A DNA stretch of 64,000 nucleotides from Pseudomonadota bacterium. Lineage in GTDB: Bacteria > Pseudomonadota > Gammaproteobacteria > Steroidobacterales > Steroidobacteraceae. This document shows positions 45,654 through 55,202 of the stretch, one piece after another. The notes below the pieces were generated by a model, which worked only from the letters and a program-made list of their open reading frames with translations, did not search any database and was not told where the DNA came from. Where the stretch lies: positions 1-64,000 of the forward strand of contig JAEWLQ010000059.1 in NCBI GenBank assembly GCA_023457495.1. The letters run 5' to 3'. Position numbers and translations under genes: made by a program. Each line of letters starts with the position of its first letter. Positions within the stretch are counted from its first letter, which is position 1.

Positions 45654-47705
45654 TCAGAATCCGCCGGTCACCGTCACCAGCCACCAGTACCCGGGAGACC
45701 GGGCACCCGTTTCCCGTCCGCTGTAGTTGGCCGCGCGATCCGGTTCGTAGAACGCGCGGTTCCGGGTTTCGCGATTCCCGAGCATGGACACCATCGTCAG
45801 GCGCAGCTTGAATCCGCCGAAAGCGGTGGTTTCGACGAAGGCGTCGAGCGAGCTGCTCTTGCGCTGCGTGTCGATCACATTCACCCGGTATTCGGATTTC
45901 GCGGACTCGCCGGTGAAAGTCAGTCCCCAGGCAAACTTCGCGGCATTCAGGTCCTGGCGCAGCTCGGCCCTGCCCTGCAGTTCCGCCAGTTCGGAGATCG
46001 AACGACTGCGGCCGGTGAGCGGATCCGTCACTTCGGAATCCTGGTACGTGCCCGAGAGGCTGAACGTGCCGCCGGGCAACATGGGTTCGAGCGGCAATCG
46101 CAGGACGAGCTCGACGCCGGTCAAACTACCCTGGCCGATGTTGCCGGGCGCGTCGACGGGACCGTCGTTGGACTCGACCCGGATGAAATCGGCGACGTCG
46201 TCCAGCCAGTGACGAAACAGGCGCACGCGGATCGCCGAGCGGCCCAGTCGCAGATCGCCGTCGAGTTCCGCGGCCCACGCCGTCTGGGGCCTGAGATCGG
46301 GATTGCCGCCGTTGACGATGTCGTCGGCCGCTTCAACGGACGAGACGAAATCAGTGAAGTCCAGCTGTCCGACGTCGCGGAACACACGCATCTGCAGCTG
46401 GTGCGCGCCGAAGCGCCGCGTGAACTGCACGCGTGGCTTGAGGTAGCTCAACGAGACGGATTGATCCGTGTCGCCGGTGAACGTGAGGCGCGAGGTCTCG
46501 ACCGAGAGCCGTGAATCCACGGACCAGTGCTCATCGAGCGTCCATGCCCCGCTCACGAATCCTTCGCCGCGATTCTCCCGCACGCGCAAGTTTGCATTGC
46601 GCAGCGGCAGCGGTATGGGACCCGTCCCGAAATCCAGCGCACGCTCGGAGGCGCCGTCGAGCGTGTTCACCGCCACTTCGGCGCCCACCTCGAACCGTCC
46701 GCTACGCAGCGCGCGCGACAGGGTGCCGCGCAGGATGCTCTCGCCGGATTCGTGTTCCCGCCGCTGCGTGAAGAGCGAACCAAAGTCGTTCGAGGCGTCG
46801 AACCGGGTGAGGCTCACCCGGTCGTGATGCCACTCGCGGGTAACGAGCAGCGCGGTCTCAAGGCCCCAGCCACCGAGATCACGCTGATACGTGAGACCGG
46901 CTTCCGCGGCGCGGTCACTCTCGGCGTACGGGATCAGTTCGTTGGCGATCTGCGAGCCTCCCGGCGTCGTGGTGAGCAGCTCGGACTCGTCCGCGTAGCG
47001 CGAATATCTCCCCTGCGCGGTGAGCGCGAGCTTGCCTCCCGCCAGCGGACGCGCCACCTGGCCATTGAGCGCGTACTCGGCGAACTCACGTGGCGAGACA
47101 TCGCGTCGCGGCGCGGTAAGCTCGCCGTTCGCATCGAAAGCCCGGCGCTCGCCGGGCAGCTCACGTTGCAGCGCATACGAGTTGCCGCCGAGCGAATACT
47201 CCGTCACGCCGCGACGCCCACCCCATCCGAACCAGCCGTTGGGCGCGGGTTCATCGCGGTTCGCGAGCTCGAAGCCCAGCGCCCACGCACCGCCGCCGGT
47301 GCTGGGCGTACGCACGACGTTCGCCAGCACGGCCGCGCCGGATGCGTCACCGGCGATCTCATCGCCGCGCAGGATTTCGATGCGCAACACTTCCGAGGCG
47401 GGCACGCGCTGAAGCACGTCCTCCACGCTCTGGCTCTTCGCCGAGAGCCGCGCGCCATCGACGAGCACGTTGCCGACCGCGCCCGAGAAGCCGCGCACCT
47501 TCGCGGCGTCTTCGTCGATCGTTGCCAACACGAAACCCGGCGTTTGCTTCACCATATCGAGCGCCGTACGCGGGGCGAACGGCGCATAGAACGCGGCCTC
47601 GTAGGCCAGCCGTCCCGCTGGCGCGGGGACGGCGGATTCCTGGCCGGAAACCTGGCTGGTGAGGAGAAGAAGAGCGGTGATCGTGGCGAGATGTTTTGTG
47701 TTCAT
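45654..47705 (-). CDS. TonB-dependent receptor
   Basis: A 683-residue outer-membrane receptor with a signal peptide (ATITALLLLTSQVSGQ). The plug domain has ALDMVKQTPGFVLATIDEDAAKVRGFSG, VLVDGARLSAKSQSVEDVLQRVPASEVLRIEILRG; the rest is a beta-barrel ending in Phe, as for BAM substrates. There is no FecA-like N-terminal signalling domain. It is divergent from the CadC-like regulator (78 bp), which likely controls it. Ligand unknown. Confidence 0.88.
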   Translation of the reverse strand: MNTKHLATITALLLLTSQVSGQESAVPAPAGRLAYEAAFYAPFAPRTALDMVKQTPGFVLATIDEDAAKVRGFSGAVGNVLVDGARLSAKSQSVEDVLQRVPASEVLRIEILRGDEIAGDASGAAVLANVVRTPSTGGGAWALGFELANRDEPAPNGWFGWGGRRGVTEYSLGGNSYALQRELPGERRAFDANGELTAPRRDVSPREFAEYALNGQVARPLAGGKLALTAQGRYSRYADESELLTTTPGGSQIANELIPYAESDRAAEAGLTYQRDLGGWGLETALLVTREWHHDRVSLTRFDASNDFGSLFTQRREHESGESILRGTLSRALRSGRFEVGAEVAVNTLDGASERALDFGTGPIPLPLRNANLRVRENRGEGFVSGAWTLDEHWSVDSRLSVETSRLTFTGDTDQSVSLSYLKPRVQFTRRFGAHQLQMRVFRDVGQLDFTDFVSSVEAADDIVNGGNPDLRPQTAWAAELDGDLRLGRSAIRVRLFRHWLDDVADFIRVESNDGPVDAPGNIGQGSLTGVELVLRLPLEPMLPGGTFSLSGTYQDSEVTDPLTGRSRSISELAELQGRAELRQDLNAAKFAWGLTFTGESAKSEYRVNVIDTQRKSSSLDAFVETTAFGGFKLRLTMVSMLGNRETRNRAFYEPDRAANYSGRETGARSPGYWWLVTVTGGF

Positions 47706-47783
47706 GGGCTCGAACCTGCGTGACCGGCGCGTGTGCTTCCATGCATGCACGCTCACGGCTGCCTCACAGGTGTCTCACACGCC

Positions 47784-49907
47784 ATGCCATTGATTCGATT
47801 TGGAGAATTCGAGGCCGATCCGAACACGGAGGAGCTGCGGAGGGCCGGCCGGCGCGTGCGGCTGCCGCGCCAGTCGTTCCAGATTCTCGTGGCGCTGACT
47901 CGCACGCCGGGTGAGCTGGTCACCCGCGAGACCTTGCAGGCGCAGTTGTGGCCGGCCACGAGCCAGGTTGAATGGGAGCAGGGCTTGAACGCCGCCGTCA
48001 ATCGCCTGCGCGAGGCGCTGGGTGATTCGGCCGCGCAGCCGAAATTCATCGAAACGCTTCCGCGCCGGGGTTACCGGTTCATCGGCAATCTCGCAGCCGA
48101 TCCGCCGTTGGAGACGCAGTCGTCTTCGGAATCGCCGCCCTCGCCCGCGACGCCCGAACCGACGCCACAGATCGCGGCTCCGCCTGCGCGCCGATGGCCA
48201 TGGGTTGCCGCCGTCGTGGCCGCGGCAGTCGTTCTCGGGTTCGCGCTGTGGGAGCAACGTGCGCCCGCCGACTTGACGGCGAGGATCGCCCCGCTGACTT
48301 CGCTCGCGGGCGAGGAGCGCGCGCCATCGTTCTCACCCGACGGAATGCGTGTCGCGTTCGCGTGGAACGGCGGTGACGCCCAGGGGCGCTTCGACCTTTA
48401 CGTGAAGTCGCTGGATTCGGAGCGCCTGCTGCGATTGACCGAAAAGCCCGCGGTCTCGCTGAGCCCCGCGTGGTCGCCGGACGGCAATTCGATCGCGTTC
48501 GTGCGCAAGCATCCTGACGACGAAGGCGTGTTCATCGTGCCCGCGCTCGGCGGGCCCGAACGACGCATCGCGACCGCATCGTTTGCGGATCTGCCATTCC
48601 TGCAGGTCGCCTGGTCACCCGACGGAAAGACACTCGCCTACTCGGCCTACGCGGAAGGCCTGCACCTGCTGCGTTTTGTGGACGTGGCGACGCTCGCCAC
48701 GCGAACGTTGCCGAACTCGCCCGAGTGTTGGCACATCGGCCTTCCCACCTACTCGGCGGACGGCAGACGGATCGCCTTCGTCTGCACGACCAGCGTCGGC
48801 ATCTACGGCATCTTCGTCGCGCCGCTCGACGGCGGAGCACCGCAGCGCTGGGCGACGGTGCTGGGAGAGCCGCGGGGTCTCGCGTGGGACGCCGACCCGG
48901 CGTACCTCGTGGTGGCGAACGACGCTGGCGACGGCGGCGCATTGTGGCGCGCGGCGCGCGACGGTAGTTTGACGCGCATGCCGTTCGGCGAAGAAGGATC
49001 GGCTCCCGCACTCGCCGCCGGCAAGCTGGCGTACGTGCGTGCGCGACAGACGGTCGAGATCTGGCGCATGAACCTCAGCGCGGCGGATCCGGCGCGCACC
49101 GCGCGGCGCCTGATCACATCGACACGCGTTGAATCGACGCCGCAGTTCTCGCCGGACGGACGTCACGTCGCATTCCAGTCCAGCCGTTCCGGCAATACCG
49201 AAGTCTGGGTGGCGAACGCCGAGGGCGGCGATCCCGTGCGGCTCACACATTTCAATGGTCCGATGACCGGGGCGCCGCGCTGGTGCGGCGACAACAAGCG
49301 GCTGGTGTTCGACTCGCGCGCCGCCGGCCAGGCGGGGATCTACGTCGTGGACATCGAGGAGCGGCAACCTCGCCGCATCGCGGTCGAACTGGAGCTCTCG
49401 CTGCCCGAGTGGTCGTCGGACTGCACGAAGATCGTGGCCAGCGATGGTCGCGAACGGCTGTTCATACTGCCACTCGAGGGTGGAACACCCGAACCGTTCA
49501 CCGCACAACCCTCTTACTACGCGCAGGTAACGGGCGATCGTGTGATCTTCAATGTGAAGCAGGCACAGGGCGTCGCGCTTTGGCAGAAGCCGGTCACGGG
49601 CGGTGCCGAAAGCCCGTTGCCGGGTATGCCGCTGCTCGACTACACCGACGCGTGGACGGTCACCGGGACGGGCGTGTACTTCACGTCGGACGAGACGGGC
49701 TCCGGACAGGAAGGACTTGTGTCTCTCAACTTCCTCGAGTTCGGGAACCCGGTTGTTCGCCGTCTCGTGGCGCTGCCGAAGGCGCCTTCGCCGGGTGGTG
49801 GACTGGGCATCGCGGTCTCATGGGACGATCGATGGGCGCTGTACACCCAGAGTGGCACCGCGGAGAGCGACATCATGATTGCGACCGCACAGGACTCCGG
49901 AAAGTAG
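47784..49907 (+). CDS. CadC-like membrane regulator with beta-propeller
   Basis: A 707-residue protein. Residues 4-100 are an OmpR-type winged helix-turn-helix (FGEFEADPNTEELRRAGRRVRLPRQSFQILVALTRTPGELVTRETL; ends ETLPRRGYRFIG). A Pro-rich linker and one membrane helix (138-156) lead to a periplasmic TolB-like beta-propeller with repeats such as PSFSPDGMRVAFAWNG, PAWSPDGNSIAFVRKH and PQFSPDGRHVAFQSS. It is a one-component sensor: the periplasmic propeller would sense a signal and the cytoplasmic domain bind DNA. ATG 47784 begins the wHTH domain. Confidence 0.9.
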   Translation: MPLIRFGEFEADPNTEELRRAGRRVRLPRQSFQILVALTRTPGELVTRETLQAQLWPATSQVEWEQGLNAAVNRLREALGDSAAQPKFIETLPRRGYRFIGNLAADPPLETQSSSESPPSPATPEPTPQIAAPPARRWPWVAAVVAAAVVLGFALWEQRAPADLTARIAPLTSLAGEERAPSFSPDGMRVAFAWNGGDAQGRFDLYVKSLDSERLLRLTEKPAVSLSPAWSPDGNSIAFVRKHPDDEGVFIVPALGGPERRIATASFADLPFLQVAWSPDGKTLAYSAYAEGLHLLRFVDVATLATRTLPNSPECWHIGLPTYSADGRRIAFVCTTSVGIYGIFVAPLDGGAPQRWATVLGEPRGLAWDADPAYLVVANDAGDGGALWRAARDGSLTRMPFGEEGSAPALAAGKLAYVRARQTVEIWRMNLSAADPARTARRLITSTRVESTPQFSPDGRHVAFQSSRSGNTEVWVANAEGGDPVRLTHFNGPMTGAPRWCGDNKRLVFDSRAAGQAGIYVVDIEERQPRRIAVELELSLPEWSSDCTKIVASDGRERLFILPLEGGTPEPFTAQPSYYAQVTGDRVIFNVKQAQGVALWQKPVTGGAESPLPGMPLLDYTDAWTVTGTGVYFTSDETGSGQEGLVSLNFLEFGNPVVRRLVALPKAPSPGGGLGIAVSWDDRWALYTQSGTAESDIMIATAQDSGK

Positions 49908-49925
49908 ATAGCGCACGAGTGATCC

Positions 49926-50516
49926 TCAGGGCGAGTGCTTGCCCGCGTGCCACTGGCTGCCTCGCAGGTGCTTCTCCGCGACGCCGCTGGGCATCGGCTC
50001 GAGCGTGGTCGCCAGCGTGTCGTTCCAGCTGTTCAAGAACGCGACATAGGAGATGGTCGCGAGGATCTCGACGATCTGTCCGTCGGTCCAATAGCGCTTC
50101 AATTCCTCGAATTGCGCATCGGTGGCCTCGTTGGGAACACGGGCCGCGGACATCGCGAGGTTCAAGGCCGCTCGTTCTGCATCGGAGAACAGTGGGCTGC
50201 GCTCGTAGTTCCACAGATTCTCCAGCTTCTCGACTTCGATTCCGGCGCGCAGGATATTGTTCGCGAAATGCGCCTGGCAATACCGGCAGCCAGAGGCCCA
50301 GGACGCCACCTGACCGATCAGGCTCTTGGTGCCGACCGACACCTCGCCTTCGGACATGATCGAGCGCGCGAGGCCCGCGAGCGCGGATACGATTCTGGGC
50401 CGGCGAGCCATGATGCGCCCGCTGTTGGCGATGAAACCCATGCGCTCCTTGAACGTGTCGAGAGCGCCGGCCAATTCGCCCAATTCTTCCAACGGCAGAG
50501 GTTCGAGTCTCGACAT
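49926..50516 (-). CDS. AhpD-like/carboxymuconolactone decarboxylase family protein
   Basis: A 196-residue protein with the AhpD active-site motif CRYCQAHFA near residues 78-86 (CxxC plus His) within GQVASWASGCRYCQAHFANNILRAG. Such proteins act as peroxidases or decarboxylases. It lies 16 bp after the MFS transporter and is the last gene in the TonB receptor-MFS operon. ATG 50516 starts the family-like part. Confidence 0.85.
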   Translation of the reverse strand: MSRLEPLPLEELGELAGALDTFKERMGFIANSGRIMARRPRIVSALAGLARSIMSEGEVSVGTKSLIGQVASWASGCRYCQAHFANNILRAGIEVEKLENLWNYERSPLFSDAERAALNLAMSAARVPNEATDAQFEELKRYWTDGQIVEILATISYVAFLNSWNDTLATTLEPMPSGVAEKHLRGSQWHAGKHSP

Positions 50517-50532
50517 CGATGTCTCCTGTTCA

Positions 50533-51858
50533 TCAAGCGGCTTCCGCGCGCGATCTGTGCAGATCTTCACGCAAGGTTCTGGTGGCCACGAAGAATGCGA
50601 TCGCCGAGAGCGCGCTCGCGATGCATACGCCAATCAGCAATGCGTAACGAAGCGAATCCTCTCCATGTCGATCACGCAGCAGGTCGCTCATCAGGCCGAC
50701 GAACTGAGCGCCCAGCCCCATCCCGACCAGGTTGTTGGCGAACAGCACGATGGCAACCGCCATCGCACGGCGTCTCGCGCCCGCGAGACCCTGCAGGGTC
50801 GCCAGCACAGGCCCGAGCCAGGTATTGCTCAGGAACCACACCAGGGCCGATACGATCAGCGCGGGGACAGGAGTCGGCGATAGATAGATGACGAACTGCG
50901 CCGGGATGGTGGCGGCCAGACAGATGGCCGGAACCCACAGGTACCAGCGCTCGTCATTCGTCCTGTTGGCGATGCGCTCGGTGACGATGCCGCCAAAGTA
51001 GCAACCCAGCCCGCCCGCAAGCCCAGCGCACAGCGCAAGCCATGCGCCGACTTCGGTTTGCGTCATGTGGTGCGTTCGCGTGAAGAAGGACGGCGCCCAC
51101 GACATACTCCCTTGCGACGCAAAGGTGTGGAATGCCGCAGCCAGTGGAATCAGACGACAGGCCGGCGAACGCCACAGATGCCTCATCGTTTCCCGCATCG
51201 TCGGTGGCGTGGGCTGCACGACCAGGTTCTCGCTCTGGCCACGGGCCGGCTCCTTCACCGTCAACCAGAACAGCAGCGCAAAGGCGATGCCGGGCAAACC
51301 CATCACGAGAAACGCCATGCGCCACCCGAAGGTCTCGCTGAGCCAGCCGCCGAAAAGGAAGCCGAGCAGGATGCCGCCATAGACGCCGATCATCTGCGTG
51401 CTGATCGCCGAAGCGCGTTTCTTGGGCGGGTAGTAGTCCCCGATCATCGACTGTATGGCGGGCGAAGAACCTGCTTCGCCCGCGCCGACCCCCATGCGCG
51501 CCAGCAGCAGTGACACGTAGCCCGTGGCCGCGCCACACAGCGCCGTCATCGCGCTCCAGAATGCGACCACGCCCGCGATCAGGTTGCGGCGGTTGCCGGT
51601 GTCCGCGAGGCGCGCGAGCGGCAGGCCGGTGATCGCGAACGCGATGGCGAATGCGAAGCCGCTCAGGAAACCCAGCTCGGTGTCGTTGAACCCGAATTCC
51701 TCACGGATGGGATTGAGCAGGATCGCCATCAATTGCCGATCCACGAAGTTGAGCGCCGCGACCAGGAGCATCATGAAAAGCACGAAGCGCCGGTATGTTT
51801 CGGACACCGCTTTCGTCTGCCCGATGGGCGGTGGGTAGTTTGACTCGTTGACCTGCAT
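50533..51858 (-). CDS. MFS transporter
   Basis: A 441-residue transporter with 12 helices and motif RLADTGNRRNLIAG between helices 2 and 3, of the spinster-like/ACS-type MFS. It begins 38 bp after the TonB receptor stop, so a role in the uptake of the same compound across the inner membrane is plausible. Confidence 0.9.
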   Translation of the reverse strand: MQVNESNYPPPIGQTKAVSETYRRFVLFMMLLVAALNFVDRQLMAILLNPIREEFGFNDTELGFLSGFAFAIAFAITGLPLARLADTGNRRNLIAGVVAFWSAMTALCGAATGYVSLLLARMGVGAGEAGSSPAIQSMIGDYYPPKKRASAISTQMIGVYGGILLGFLFGGWLSETFGWRMAFLVMGLPGIAFALLFWLTVKEPARGQSENLVVQPTPPTMRETMRHLWRSPACRLIPLAAAFHTFASQGSMSWAPSFFTRTHHMTQTEVGAWLALCAGLAGGLGCYFGGIVTERIANRTNDERWYLWVPAICLAATIPAQFVIYLSPTPVPALIVSALVWFLSNTWLGPVLATLQGLAGARRRAMAVAIVLFANNLVGMGLGAQFVGLMSDLLRDRHGEDSLRYALLIGVCIASALSAIAFFVATRTLREDLHRSRAEAA

Positions 51859-51896
51859 GGACTGCCCTCGATCGCGTCAACAGCTGGCGGCGGACG

Positions 51897-54110
51897 TCAG
51901 AAGGATTTGGCTACGCTGATACCGAACTGCCGCGGCTCCAGCGGCAGAACGAGTTGGCCGTATGGAATGTTGGCGCTCCACGCGGGTGTCGTGCGCCGCA
52001 CGTAGTCGAAACTGTCGGCGATGTTGTTGACGAATGCGGTGAGACGCCAACCGTCATCGCGCACCAGGCTGATTCGACCATCCCATCGGTCGTACGACGG
52101 CAGCGTCAACTGCGAACTGGCGTTGGTGCCGACACCCTGGTCCTGCGTGACCACCTGCCCGATGTAGCGATACATCAGCCGGAATTCGAGGCTGCCGCCG
52201 AGGGCGGCATTCGCCAGGGTTTCATAGAGAACCTGGGCGGACGCGGTTCTCTCCGGTACATCCTCGAAGTTCGTACCCCCCATGTCGAACTGGTTGGTGG
52301 CGGAGAACACGCGGACATACTCTTCGAGTTCGGTGTCGTTGTAGGCGATGGCCGCGCTGAGTTCGAGACGCTCGATGGGCCGGGCCATCAGTTCCAGTTC
52401 GAACCCCTTCACGCTGCTCTCGCCGGCATTGCTGACCACGATCACGGGAGTGGCCCCTGGCACGGGCACGAAACCCGAGAACTGCTGGTTCTGCAATTCG
52501 ATGTAGAACACCGCGCCATTGATCAGCAAGCGCCGGTCCGCGAACGTGGACTTCACGCCCAGCTCGTACGTGGTGGAGAACTCGTCGCCATAGGGCAGCA
52601 CCTGCGATGCAGTCGCTGGCGCACGATTGACGCCACCTGCCTTCCAGCCTTCAGAGTAGGTCAGATAGGCGTTGAGGTCGTCAGCGAAGTCATAGGCGAT
52701 TGACGCCATGCCGGAGAAATTGCTGAAGGGCTGCGCGAGATCCCGCAGCACGGGTGGATTCACGGCGCCATTGCTGCGATAGAACGTGCGGACTCCGCCT
52801 GTCTCCACGGTCTCTTCCGAGTAGCGGCCCCCGATGGTCAACTCCAGGCGAGTGACCGGGCGATAGCTGAATTGGCCGAAAGCTGCCCACCCATCGCGAT
52901 CCTCTGTGAAGTCCTGCAGGTAGTAGAGGCCCAGTGCGCTGGTCGGCGGCGCGACGCCGATCCCGAGGAAGCGCTCGGTGTCGTCGTTGGTAAAACGGTC
53001 GAAGTAGTAGACGCCGCCTAGCCAGTCGACGTTGTCGTGGGAGCCCGCCAGGCGCAGCTCCTGACTGCGAAAGTCCTGGTCGTAGCGCACTTCCAGCGTC
53101 GCGCCCTGCACGCCGACGGGAGCCGGTGTGTACGGCGGCGTCGCCGGCACGATCCACGGCCCTTCGGCGGATGGTGTGCCATCCGCGTCCACCGAGGTCT
53201 CGTTGCTGGCGTATCGATAGCCGGTGATCGAAGTCAGCGTGACGTGTTCGTTGAACCGGTAGTCCACATTGAGCTGAAGCCCCCGGGTCTTCGCGTGATC
53301 CTCGCTCTCCTCGTCGGAGATCGATTCGTAGCGCCCGGCCGCGAGCGGAACGCCGCGACCGATCTCGTTGAATTCTCGCGACGATGCATCGGCTACGAAA
53401 CGGACGTCCAGGGCGTCCGAGGGCGCCCAGCGCAGCACGCCGCGCGCCGTTAGCGCCCGGGAAGGATCCTGAGCGCGGCCCAACGTCACGTTGTCGATGT
53501 AGCCATCGGTCCTGGCGTATTGCGCGCTCAGCGACGCGAAGACCGTCTCGCTCAACGCGCCGCTGACCGAGCCCGACGCGCGAATCGACTCGAAGTCGGC
53601 GTATTCGCCCTCGACACGACCCCGAAAATTTTCGTCCGGGCGTCTCGTCACGATGTTGAGCGCACCCGCCTGCGTGTTACGACCGAACAGCGTACCCTGC
53701 GGTCCACGTAATACCTCGACGCGATCGGCGTCGAGGAAGGCTGTGTCGAACGCGATATGCGGTTCGTACATGCCATCGACGAATACACCGAAGGCCGGTT
53801 CGAGCGCCGCATTGAAACCCACGCCCCGCATGGTCAACTGATTGTGAGAGGTGGTCGGAAAATTGATGGCGCCGGTCGCCACGTAGAGGCTCGGCACTCG
53901 CCCAATCAGGTCCAATGAATCCTGGATCGACTGCGCCTGCAGCTCGACGCCCGGAATCGCGGTGACCGCGAGCGGAACATCCTGAAGCGTTTCCGCGCGC
54001 TTGCGCGCGGTGACGGTAATGGTTTCGTCCACGGTTTCGGCGATCGCATTCGAAGCGACAAAAGCGCTGACGGCCAGGCTCATGGCCCAGCTCTTCTTTG
54101 TTGTATTCAC
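51897..54110 (-). CDS. TonB-dependent receptor
   Basis: A 737-residue receptor. Signal peptide (SWAMSLAVSAFVASNAIA), TonB box region (ETITVTARKRAETLQDVPLAVTAIPG), plug (IDLIGR type: SLDLIGRVPSLYVATGA; EVLRGPQGTLFGRNTQAGALNIVTRRP), and a barrel ending SVAKSF. Because it precedes the MFS transporter and follows the xylanase genes, it is likely to import xylan-derived oligosaccharides or aromatic-linked fragments. I chose GTG 54110 with AGGGGG before it; upstream codons to 54212 are not signal-like. Confidence 0.9.
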   Translation of the reverse strand: MNTTKKSWAMSLAVSAFVASNAIAETVDETITVTARKRAETLQDVPLAVTAIPGVELQAQSIQDSLDLIGRVPSLYVATGAINFPTTSHNQLTMRGVGFNAALEPAFGVFVDGMYEPHIAFDTAFLDADRVEVLRGPQGTLFGRNTQAGALNIVTRRPDENFRGRVEGEYADFESIRASGSVSGALSETVFASLSAQYARTDGYIDNVTLGRAQDPSRALTARGVLRWAPSDALDVRFVADASSREFNEIGRGVPLAAGRYESISDEESEDHAKTRGLQLNVDYRFNEHVTLTSITGYRYASNETSVDADGTPSAEGPWIVPATPPYTPAPVGVQGATLEVRYDQDFRSQELRLAGSHDNVDWLGGVYYFDRFTNDDTERFLGIGVAPPTSALGLYYLQDFTEDRDGWAAFGQFSYRPVTRLELTIGGRYSEETVETGGVRTFYRSNGAVNPPVLRDLAQPFSNFSGMASIAYDFADDLNAYLTYSEGWKAGGVNRAPATASQVLPYGDEFSTTYELGVKSTFADRRLLINGAVFYIELQNQQFSGFVPVPGATPVIVVSNAGESSVKGFELELMARPIERLELSAAIAYNDTELEEYVRVFSATNQFDMGGTNFEDVPERTASAQVLYETLANAALGGSLEFRLMYRYIGQVVTQDQGVGTNASSQLTLPSYDRWDGRISLVRDDGWRLTAFVNNIADSFDYVRRTTPAWSANIPYGQLVLPLEPRQFGISVAKSF

Positions 54111-54361
54111 AAGACCCCCTCTTCGCCAATGGGCGAAGCTGGGTTGGAGGTTGTCAGGGGCCGGCGCAGTGCACCAGTAACCGACCTGCCTCACCCCAAT
54201 AGTCTTTTTCAATTGCGCGGAGTGTGGCGCAGAGCTTTATGCGACCTGCCTCGAGTCAATCCGCTGAATCCATGCTGGCGATCGGCAAGCTCAGTTGTCT
54301 GCGCCCCGAATCAGGGCGGAGAGCACCTTGTTAGTGCGGTGACACCGGAGTCTGGTCGCCG
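54111..54361. other. Leader region of the TonB receptor gene
   Basis: Nothing coding is seen. CTTCGCC-AAT-GGGCGAAG is an inverted repeat at 54121-54138, just upstream of the ribosome site and probably able to form a hairpin in the receptor mRNA. No riboswitch class is recognised. The conserved block seen before the xylanase and esterase genes is absent. Confidence 0.35.
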
Positions 54362-54400
54362 AAAAAAAAACGGCGGTCGAATCTGCCGATCCGACCGCCG
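54362..54400 (-). terminator. Rho-independent terminator of the esterase operon
   Basis: On the minus strand a 9-bp GC-rich stem (54371-54379 with 54392-54400, CGGCGGTCG/CGACCGCCG), 12-nt loop, then a run of nine T (54362-54370). It lies about 65 bp after the stop of the gene at 54466-55149 and is a classic terminator, separating the esterase operon from the TonB receptor. Confidence 0.9.
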
Positions 54401-54465
54401 TCAATCAACTCCCGGTTGCGCGTACTACGGCCTCAGGGCCGCCCGGCTCCCAAGAGGTACGGTGC

Positions 54466-55149
54466 TCATTTTTTACCGGGGTGCTTCGGCGTGACCTCGA
54501 AAGCAGCCGTCCGGGTCGCAACCAACCCGTCGCCTTGGTACTGAATGTACACCTGGTAGGTAGAGCCATTGTCCAGGCCCTTGAGGTGCGCACCCTTCGC
54601 GTTGTAGTTAACGTTGCCATAGGGCTTGAACGTCGTGTCCCCCGCCTTGGCGACGTAGACGCTGTAGCCCTTGCCGTTGGCCGAAACGATGTTGAAGTCC
54701 ACGTTGGCCTGACCGTTGCCGGGTTCGACCTTGCTCACCTTGATGTCACGGAACTTGAAGATGTTCGGTTCCGCGATGTCCTTTCTGTCCGCATCGGTCT
54801 GCATCAGATAGACGATCAAGGCTGGCTCGGCCGCTTCGGAAAAGTCGATGTTGCCGCCGATGGTCAGCACGGTGTTGTCGTCGTTCCACGACTTGGTCCA
54901 GGCCTTCGCGAAGTTGACACCCATCCCGAAGTTCCCGGGATGCATCGCGTTGGCGAATTTCACCTGGATGGCGTCGGACGCGCCATTGACTCCGCTGACT
55001 CCGACCACCGAAGCGATGGCGCCGGATGGGCCGTAGTTAGTCGTGAGATCGACGATGCCTTTCGGCACGGCGAGCGCCGAGCCGGCCATCGCCATTCCCA
55101 GGGCGCAGGCGGCGGCAACGCGCAGCCTCGTGTTGTTGATGCTGTTCAT
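54466..55149 (-). CDS. Secreted protein of unknown function in the xylan locus
   Basis: A 227-residue protein with a signal peptide (LRVAAACALGMAMAGSALA). The mature part is beta-rich: KWTN-type strands VDLTTNYGPSGAIASVVGVSG, MHPGNFGMGVNFAKAWTKSWNDDNTVLTIGGN, and a C-terminal segment like a fibronectin type III repeat (VDFNIVSANGKGYSVYVAKAGDT...LKGLDNGSTYQVYIQYQG). I do not recognise the family. It is encoded 54 bp after the CE15-like esterase, with a ribosome site AGAGGGG, and probably helps bind or process polysaccharide. A terminator follows. Confidence 0.7.
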   Translation of the reverse strand: MNSINNTRLRVAAACALGMAMAGSALAVPKGIVDLTTNYGPSGAIASVVGVSGVNGASDAIQVKFANAMHPGNFGMGVNFAKAWTKSWNDDNTVLTIGGNIDFSEAAEPALIVYLMQTDADRKDIAEPNIFKFRDIKVSKVEPGNGQANVDFNIVSANGKGYSVYVAKAGDTTFKPYGNVNYNAKGAHLKGLDNGSTYQVYIQYQGDGLVATRTAAFEVTPKHPGKK

Positions 55150-55202
55150 GGTTTTTTCCCCTCTGGATTCCACAATAGTTTGAGTTTTCATCGTCACGCG
55201 CC

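Noticed and set aside
45654..47705. SusC-type polysaccharide receptor
   Set aside because: No CarboxypepD_reg-like domain at the N-terminus and no SusD partner; it is a general TonB-dependent receptor.
54111..54212. An earlier start for the TonB receptor at 54212
   Set aside because: Residues before GTG 54110 are not signal-like; the GTG has an AGGGGG site and starts before a normal signal peptide.
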